Positions 16,784-21,265 of a DNA stretch of 21,265 bases are shown here, in pieces; within the stretch, counting starts at the first letter, position 1; each line of letters begins with the position of its first letter. Position numbers and translations under genes: made by a program. The notes under the pieces were generated by a model. That model saw only the letters and a program-made list of their open reading frames with translations, was not told the DNA's origin and ran no database searches. Source of the DNA: TMED8 sp038125725 (lineage in GTDB: Bacteria > Pseudomonadota > Alphaproteobacteria > Rhodospirillales > Casp-alpha2); the NCBI GenBank assembly GCA_038125725.1, contig JAYPEK010000059.1, positions 1-21,265 of the forward strand, read 5' to 3'.

Positions 16784-17341
16784 ATGTTCGATCTTGAGCG
16801 TTTCATCGACGACTGCAAAAAGGCGGTCCAGGCAACCGACAGCCATACGGCGGTCAAGGAACTGGTGGAGGCTGCGGTCTCCGACCGGCCGGCACTGATG
16901 AAAGCCTTGGGCGAGCCGACGCGCGGCAGCGTCCAGCGCCTTCATGTAGCCGACGACCTGACGATCATCAATCTCTCCTGGGCGCCGCGCATGACGCTGA
17001 AGCCCCATAACCATAACATGTGGGCGGTCATCGGCCTTTATACGGGACGCGAGGACAACATCTTCTGGCGCAAGGTGAAGGATGCCGACGGCGGTCTCGT
17101 CGAGGCGGCCGGCGCCAAGTCGCTGGGCGAAGGCAACGTGGCGCCCTTGGGCCGCGACGTCGTGCATTCGGTGACCAACCCCCTGGACCGCTGCACCGGC
17201 GCGCTGCATGTCTACGGCGGCAACTTCTTCGAGGAGCCGCGCAGCGAGTGGAACCCGGAAAACCTGTTGGAAGAGCCCTACAACGTGGAACGCAACATGG
17301 CGCTGTTCGAGGAAGCCAACCGCTTTTTCGACGCCGCCTGA
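16784..17341 (+). CDS. Cupin, cysteine dioxygenase-type metal-binding protein
   Basis: The 185-residue protein is a single-domain cupin with spacing like the thiol dioxygenases (cysteine or 3-mercaptopropionate dioxygenase). Those enzymes use a three-His iron site to oxidise a thiol to a sulfinate. The probable metal ligands are His75 and His77 in LKPHNHNMWAVIG and His128 in RDVVHSVTNP. His142 in GALHVYGG is also conserved-looking. Glu90 in YTGREDN stands where classical cupins have a metal-binding Glu. An alpha-helical N-terminus of about 45 residues precedes the barrel, as in that family. ATG 16784 is preceded by AAAAGG at about 16772-16777. The start of a DMT transporter gene lies ten bases after its stop. 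The substrate is not determined, and a non-thiol role is possible. Confidence 0.8.
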   Translation: MFDLERFIDDCKKAVQATDSHTAVKELVEAAVSDRPALMKALGEPTRGSVQRLHVADDLTIINLSWAPRMTLKPHNHNMWAVIGLYTGREDNIFWRKVKDADGGLVEAAGAKSLGEGNVAPLGRDVVHSVTNPLDRCTGALHVYGGNFFEEPRSEWNPENLLEEPYNVERNMALFEEANRFFDAA

Positions 17342-17351
17342 GCATCGCGGC

Positions 17352-18230
17352 GTGATCAAGCCGGCGGACATGTCCGGCGCCACCCGCGGCATCCTCCTGA
17401 TGCTGGCGGCGACGCTGCTGGCGGCGTTCATGAACATCGTCGCCCGGCATGTTTCCGCCACCGTGCACCCTTACATGGTGGTGTACTTCCGGGTGCTGTT
17501 CGGGCTGTTGTTCATCGGCCCGTTCGTGCTGCGGTCGGGATTGGCGGTGTTCCGCACCCGGCGCATCGGCATGCACCTGTTCCGCGCCTCGCTGAACGTC
17601 GTCAACATGATGTGCTTCTTCTCCGCCGTCGCCATCACGCCGCTGGCGGAACTGGTGGCGCTCAACTTCACCGCGCCCGTGTTCGCCACGTTGCTGGCGG
17701 TGCTGATCCTGCGCGAGGTCGTCGGCGTCCGGCGATGGGCGGCGATCCTGGTCGGTTTCGCCGGCGCCATGATCATCGTACGGCCGGGTTTCGGCGACGT
17801 GTCGCCGGGCCACCTGCTGGCGCTCGGCTCGGCGATTTCCTGGGCCTGTGTGATCCTGGTGGTGAAGGATCTGAGCCGCACCGAATCGTCGATCACCATC
17901 GTCGCCTACATGACCGTGCTGATGGCGCCGGTGTCGATGGTGCCGGCGCTGTTCGTCTGGCAGTGGCCGACGCCGGCGGAACTCGGCTGGCTGGCGGTGA
18001 TGGGCGTCGTCGGCACCGGCGTGCATTTCACTGTCGCTCAGGCACTGCGCGAGGCGGACCTTTCGACCATCCTGCCGTTCGATTTCACCAAGCTGATCTG
18101 GATTGCGATCCTCGCCTACCTGATCTTCGGCGAGGTGCCGACCATCGCCACTTGGATCGGCGGCACGGTGATCTTCGCCAGCGGCATCTACATCGCCCAG
18201 CGCGAGGCCATGGCCAGGCGAAAGGGCTGA
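17352..18230 (+). CDS. DMT superfamily (EamA) membrane transporter
   Basis: This is a roughly 292-residue, very hydrophobic protein with about ten membrane segments arranged as two EamA repeats. The first begins with RGILLMLAATLLAAFMNIVA and the second near HLLALGSAISWACVILVVK. EamA proteins export or import small metabolites such as amino acids and derivatives. The repeat signature of a Pro/Glu-containing helix (TPLAELVALNFTAPVFATLL) is present in the first half and its counterpart (STILPFDFTKLIWIAILAYL) in the second. The start is uncertain: GTG 17352 gives 292 residues and ATG 17370 gives 286, and neither has a strong ribosome-binding site. The gene follows the cupin by ten bases and precedes the Fe-S subunit by six, so it probably moves a substrate or product of that enzyme system. 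That is inference. Confidence 0.87.
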   Translation: MIKPADMSGATRGILLMLAATLLAAFMNIVARHVSATVHPYMVVYFRVLFGLLFIGPFVLRSGLAVFRTRRIGMHLFRASLNVVNMMCFFSAVAITPLAELVALNFTAPVFATLLAVLILREVVGVRRWAAILVGFAGAMIIVRPGFGDVSPGHLLALGSAISWACVILVVKDLSRTESSITIVAYMTVLMAPVSMVPALFVWQWPTPAELGWLAVMGVVGTGVHFTVAQALREADLSTILPFDFTKLIWIAILAYLIFGEVPTIATWIGGTVIFASGIYIAQREAMARRKG

Positions 18231-18236
18231 GCGGCG

Positions 18237-18704
18237 ATGGCGGAGATGCGAACCTTCGAGCTTAAGGTCAACGGCGAGACCCGCGAGATCACGGCTGATC
18301 CGGCGGCGCCGCTGCTTTTGGTGTTGCGCAACCAGTTGGGCCTGACCGGCGCCAAGTTCGGCTGCGGGCTCGAGCAGTGCGGTGCCTGCGCTGTCTTGGT
18401 CGATGGCGAGGCGGTGCTGACGTGCAACGCCGCCGCCGCCGACTTCCAGGGCCGCGACATCGTTACCGTCGAGGGCCTGGCCGCGGAAGGTGCCCTCAAC
18501 GCGGTGCAGCAGGCCTTCATCCTGGCCGGGGCGGCACAGTGCGGCTACTGCTTGCCCGGCATGGTCGTCGCCGCGACGGCGCTGTTCGATGCCAATCCGC
18601 AACCCAGCGACGATGAGATCAAAGACGCGCTCGCCAGCCAACTCTGCCGCTGCGGTACCCACGCCCGCATCCTCGCCGCGCTCCGGGAGTTGCGCGATGG
18701 CTGA
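18237..18704 (+). CDS. Molybdenum hydroxylase 2x[2Fe-2S] subunit (NicA/IorA-like)
   Basis: This is the electron-transfer small subunit of a xanthine dehydrogenase family enzyme. In 155 residues it carries the plant-type ferredoxin cluster with Cys43, Cys48, Cys51 and Cys63 (GCGLEQCGAC pattern). It also carries the second, alpha-helical cluster with Cys102, Cys105, Cys137 and Cys139 (QCGYC and LCRCG). All eight ligands are present. The length and pattern match the small subunit of two-component enzymes such as nicotinate dehydrogenase NicA and isoquinoline 1-oxidoreductase IorA, which pair with a large Mo subunit and have no FAD subunit. ATG 18237 is used. The stop overlaps the start of the large-subunit gene by eight bases. 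Confidence 0.94.
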   Translation: MAEMRTFELKVNGETREITADPAAPLLLVLRNQLGLTGAKFGCGLEQCGACAVLVDGEAVLTCNAAAADFQGRDIVTVEGLAAEGALNAVQQAFILAGAAQCGYCLPGMVVAATALFDANPQPSDDEIKDALASQLCRCGTHARILAALRELRDG

Positions 18705-20829
18705 CAACCCGAGCCTCAAGAACAACCCGTCGCTCGACGCCTGGCTGGCGCTCACCGGCGACGGCGAGATCGTCGCCCGGCCGGGCAAGGTCGATATCGG
18801 CCAGCGCATCTCCACCGCGCTCCGTGCCATTGTCGCCGTCGAGATGGGCGTTCGGCTGGACCGTGTCCGCATGGCACCGCCATCGACCGATACGCATCCT
18901 GATGAAGGCGTCACGGCGGGCAGCAACTCCATTCAGCAGTCGGGCGGCGCGCTTCGCGCGGCGGCGGCGACGGCAAGGCGGCATCTTCTGGCGCGGGCGG
19001 CCGCGAAGCTGGACGCCGACCCTGAATCACTCGAAGTTGCCGACGGGCTGGTGACGCTCAAGGGCACCAACCAGAGCGTCTCCTATTGGGAGCTGATGAA
19101 AAACCGGCCCTTCGGTATCGAGGTCGATGCCGATGCCCCCCATATCGCCCGGGAGGCGCATCGCCTGATCGGATCGGAACTGGCGCCCGCCGGCATTGCC
19201 GATATGGTCACGGGCGGCTTTCGCTTCGTGCACGATCTCGCCTGGCCCGACATGCGTCACGCACGGCCGGTGCGCCCGCCGCGTTATGGGGCGCGGCTCG
19301 AAGGCCTGGATGAAGCCGCCGTCGAGCGCTTGCTTGCGGACGGCGTCTCGGTGGTGCGCGACGGGTCCTATCTGGCGGTGGCCGCCGATGACGAATTCGC
19401 CGCCATCCGGGGCGCCGAACGCTTGGCCCGTGCCGCCCGGTGGTCGGGCGGCGCGTTGGACGACGCCGACATCTTCGTACGGGTCAGGACCAATGAGCGG
19501 ATCAGCCTGCCGGTGGCCGGCGGCAAGCCGGCGCGGGAACCGGTTCCGCCGCTTTTTGGCGATGCGACCCTCACCGCCAGCTATGAACGCCCCTACCTGA
19601 TGCACGGCTCCATGGCGCCATCGGCATCGGCCGCCTTGTTCAAGGACGGGCGCCTGCAAGTCTGGACCCACAGCCAGGGCATCCATCCGTTGCGCCTGAC
19701 CTTGGCCGAGGCGCTTGGTCTCGACGCCGGCGCCGTTACCGTCAACCATGTACCGGGGGCGGGATGCTACGGCCACAACGGCGCCGACGACGCGGCCTTC
19801 GACGCGGCCATGGTGGCCGGCGCGCTGCCCGGCCGGCCGGTGTTGCTGAAGTGGACGCGCGAAGACGAGCACGCCTGGGAGCCTTACGGCTCGGCCATGG
19901 CCATGGACCTGGCGGCCCGGCTGGACGATCAGGGGCGCATCACCGATTGGTCGCACGAGAGTTTTTCCGACACCCACGTCGCCCGCCCGCGTCCCGGTCC
20001 CGGCGGCGCCGGGCCGGCCAGGTTGGTGGCGCTCCGGCATCTGGGTGATTCCAAGCCGACCTTCACGCCCCAGCCCAACATGAATTTCGAATCCGGCATC
20101 CACCGCAACCTGACACCAGGTTACGACGTCGACCGGCCGAGATTGGTCAAACACCTGGTGCGCGGGATGCCGCTCCGGACCTCGTCGCTCCGCTGCCTGG
20201 GCGCGGGCGGCAACGTCTTCGCCATCGAGAGCTTCATGGACGATCTGGCCGCCCACGCCCGCCGGGACGCGTTGCAGTTCCGCCTCGATCATCTTTCCGA
20301 CCCGCGCGCCCGCGCCGTCCTGGAAGCCGCGGCGGCCGGCATCGGTTGGGGGCGGCCGGCGTCGGAGGGCAGGGGCCTCGGCCTCGCCTACGCCCGCTAT
20401 GCCGCCACCAAGGCCTACGCGGCGGTGGCGGTGGAACTTTCCGTCGGCGACGACGCCCGCATCCGACTGCACCGCGCCGAGATCGCCGCCGACGTCGGCG
20501 AGGTCATCGACATGGCCGGCGTCCGTTCGCAGATGGAGGGCGGTTTCCTGCAGGCCGCCAGTTGGGCGCTTTATGAACAGGTCGCCTTCGATGCCGGCGG
20601 CATCACCAGCCGCGACTGGGAGAGCTACCCGATCCTCGGCTTCGACAACGTCCCGGAGATCGCTGTCACCGTCATCGACCGTCCGGACGAGCCGCCGCTC
20701 GGCGCCGGCGAGGCCCTGGGCGGCCCGACGCCGGCGGCTATCGCCAATGCCGTCTACCGTGCCAGCGGCCTCAGGCTGCGGCGCATGCCGTTCACGCCGG
20801 ACGCGCTGCGCGCCGCCGCTATGGCCTAG
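18697..20829 (+). CDS. Molybdenum hydroxylase large (molybdopterin-binding) subunit, NicB/IorB-like
   Basis: This 710-residue protein binds the molybdopterin cofactor and carries out hydroxylation of an unknown, probably N-heterocyclic or aldehyde, substrate. The N-terminus (NPSLDAWLAL, then RPGKVDIGQRISTALRAI and DEGVTAGSNSIQQSGGALR) has the order typical of NicB/IorB-type subunits. Mid-protein features are ERPYLMHGSMAPSASAALF and VWTHSQGIHPLR, followed by PLRTSSLRCLGAGGNVFAIESFMDDLA. The catalytic Glu672 lies in GAGEALGGPTPAAIANAV, the equivalent of the GVGE motif of xanthine oxidase. Pseudomonas NicB carries a C-terminal multi-heme cytochrome c part. Here the protein ends right after the Mo domain, and there is no signal peptide. 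ATG 18697 overlaps the small-subunit stop and has GGGAG upstream at about 18684. No FAD subunit or cofactor-insertion chaperone is in the window. Confidence 0.9.
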   Translation: MADNPSLKNNPSLDAWLALTGDGEIVARPGKVDIGQRISTALRAIVAVEMGVRLDRVRMAPPSTDTHPDEGVTAGSNSIQQSGGALRAAAATARRHLLARAAAKLDADPESLEVADGLVTLKGTNQSVSYWELMKNRPFGIEVDADAPHIAREAHRLIGSELAPAGIADMVTGGFRFVHDLAWPDMRHARPVRPPRYGARLEGLDEAAVERLLADGVSVVRDGSYLAVAADDEFAAIRGAERLARAARWSGGALDDADIFVRVRTNERISLPVAGGKPAREPVPPLFGDATLTASYERPYLMHGSMAPSASAALFKDGRLQVWTHSQGIHPLRLTLAEALGLDAGAVTVNHVPGAGCYGHNGADDAAFDAAMVAGALPGRPVLLKWTREDEHAWEPYGSAMAMDLAARLDDQGRITDWSHESFSDTHVARPRPGPGGAGPARLVALRHLGDSKPTFTPQPNMNFESGIHRNLTPGYDVDRPRLVKHLVRGMPLRTSSLRCLGAGGNVFAIESFMDDLAAHARRDALQFRLDHLSDPRARAVLEAAAAGIGWGRPASEGRGLGLAYARYAATKAYAAVAVELSVGDDARIRLHRAEIAADVGEVIDMAGVRSQMEGGFLQAASWALYEQVAFDAGGITSRDWESYPILGFDNVPEIAVTVIDRPDEPPLGAGEALGGPTPAAIANAVYRASGLRLRRMPFTPDALRAAAMA

Positions 20830-20847
20830 TGCCCGATGTCACGGCAC
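20829..20847 (+). repeat. Small stem (GTGCC...GGCAC) directly after the Mo-subunit stop
   Basis: GTGCC (20829-20833) can pair with GGCAC (20843-20847) over a nine-base loop. It overlaps the last base of the stop codon of the large subunit. The same five-base arms recur after the rubredoxin gene at 21195-21208. No T-run follows. It could be a weak 3' stabilising stem. It overlaps the alternative inverted repeat 20837-20852, so both structures cannot form at once. Confidence 0.25.
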
Positions 20848-20852
20848 TGACA
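20837..20852. promoter_or_regulatory. Inverted repeat TGTCA-N6-TGACA upstream of the rubredoxin gene
   Basis: TGTCA (20837-20841) and TGACA (20848-20852) are perfect five-base inverted half-sites separated by six bases, in the 75-base gap before the rubredoxin gene. This form suits a dimeric regulator, but I cannot name one and no regulator gene is adjacent. A chance occurrence in a short window is possible. Confidence 0.25.
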
Positions 20853-20904
20853 CCCTCGGGCGTTACCCTGGCCCAATCCACTCATGGGATGACAGGCCGG
20901 AGCC

Positions 20905-21192
20905 TTGCACACCCGACGCCGCTTTCTCTCGCTGCTGGCCGTTTTCCTTGCCGGCTTTTTCGTTCGCCGCCCGGCCAAGGCATCCCAGCGGCTTCGGAAA
21001 TGGCGCTGCGTCAACGAGGACTGCGAACCCTACATCTACGACCCGGCCAAGGGCGCCGAGAACGTCAATGATCCCGACCATCCGGTGCCGCCCGGCACCC
21101 GATTCGAGGACCTGCCGGCGGACTGGGTCTGCCCGGTCTGCGGTGACCCGAAACACCTGTTCCAGCCGTTGGACGAATGGGTGACGGCGTAG
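20905..21192 (+). CDS. Rubredoxin-like protein with Tat-type signal peptide and CX4C first metal loop
   Basis: This 95-residue protein has two parts. Residues 1-26 look like a twin-arginine signal peptide: TRRRFL at 3-8, a hydrophobic stretch to about 19, and AKA just before a possible cleavage site after residue 26. The mature part is rubredoxin-like, with Cys35 and Cys40 as the first pair and Cys76/Cys79 as the second pair in WVCPVCG. YIYDPAKG and VPPGTRFEDLPADW are the standard rubredoxin segments. In ordinary rubredoxins the first pair is CX2C, and here it is CX4C. The segment between the pairs is also about six residues longer. A single iron bound by four Cys is still expected. The start is the TTG at 20905, because an in-frame TGA at 20890-20892 blocks earlier starts. 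Its likely role is electron transfer, possibly outside the cytoplasm. Confidence 0.8.
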   Translation: MHTRRRFLSLLAVFLAGFFVRRPAKASQRLRKWRCVNEDCEPYIYDPAKGAENVNDPDHPVPPGTRFEDLPADWVCPVCGDPKHLFQPLDEWVTA

Positions 21193-21194
21193 GC

Positions 21195-21208
21195 GTGCCG
21201 AGAGGCAC
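21195..21208 (+). terminator. Short GNRA-capped hairpin after the rubredoxin gene
   Basis: GTGCC (21195-21199) and GGCAC (21204-21208) form a perfect five-pair stem with a GAGA tetraloop, two bases after the stop codon. There is no T-tract and the stem is short, so termination is only a possibility. Confidence 0.25.
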
Positions 21209-21265
21209 CATCGTCATGCGCGGGCTTGATGTATGGACCGGAGAGATAGCTGACAGTTGTTCGGA

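Noticed and set aside
17028..18932. A 634-codon open frame on the minus strand opposite the EamA and Mo-hydroxylase genes
   Set aside because: Its translation is rich in Arg, His and Gln with no recognisable domain, and it covers three well-supported plus-strand genes. Long antisense frames are expected at this GC content.
19027..20472. A 481-codon minus-strand frame opposite the Mo large subunit
   Set aside because: There is no domain or motif, and the plus strand encodes a clear family protein with its catalytic residue.
21216..21265. ATG-started open frame running off the right edge
   Set aside because: Only 16 codons are visible, with no ribosome-binding site or recognisable sequence, so it cannot be called a gene.

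Overview
The window is high-GC DNA with dense, short-spaced genes and looks like the chromosome of an alphaproteobacterium, most likely of the Rhodospirillales type. The reasons are the gene order rpsA-sppA-ihfB-LapA-domain-pyrF, followed by trpF-trpB-trpA-accD-folC (an arrangement familiar from alphaproteobacteria), together with the protein sequences themselves. I see no rRNA, tRNA, CRISPR array, insertion sequence, phage gene or integrase. The longest gap without a gene is about 157 bases.

Layout. (1) 1-5507, plus strand: the 3' part of rpsA (ribosomal protein S1), a short SppA-type membrane peptidase, ihfB, a two-helix LapA-domain membrane protein, an ornithine cyclodeaminase/mu-crystallin family dehydrogenase, pyrF, and a PcaD-like alpha/beta hydrolase whose start codon overlaps the pyrF stop. 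(2) 5504-8287, minus strand: one large sensor histidine kinase (two membrane segments around a CHASE-type sensor, three PAS domains, HisKA, HATPase) with no receiver domain or response regulator beside it. (3) 8445-15780, plus strand: trpF, trpB, trpA, accD and folC (the last steps of tryptophan synthesis, malonyl-CoA supply and folate polyglutamylation), then an NADP-dependent MDR-family reductase and a membrane-anchored metallophosphoesterase. (4) 15777-16649, minus strand: an arylformamidase-like alpha/beta hydrolase. (5) 16784-21192, plus strand: an accessory catabolic or redox cluster containing a cysteine-dioxygenase-type cupin, a DMT/EamA transporter, the two subunits of a NicA/NicB (IorA/IorB)-like molybdenum hydroxylase, and a small rubredoxin with a Tat-type signal peptide.

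How the genes work together. Regions 1 and 3 are housekeeping. Many genes there are translationally coupled by ATGA or GTGA overlaps (pyrF/hydrolase, trpB/trpA, accD/folC). Region 5 is the part most worth a second look. A promoter-sized gap precedes the cupin, and cupin, transporter, Fe-S subunit and Mo subunit follow with gaps of 10 and 6 bases and then an 8-base overlap, so they probably form one transcript. The Mo subunit resembles the catalytic part of nicotinate dehydrogenase NicB but lacks the cytochrome c extension and any signal peptide, so its electron acceptor is not evident. The rubredoxin 75 bases downstream has an unusual CX4C first metal-binding loop and an apparent export signal. 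The substrate of the system cannot be read from the sequence.

The sequence looks intact throughout. I found no frameshift or broken gene. The only truncated gene is rpsA, which is cut by the left edge.
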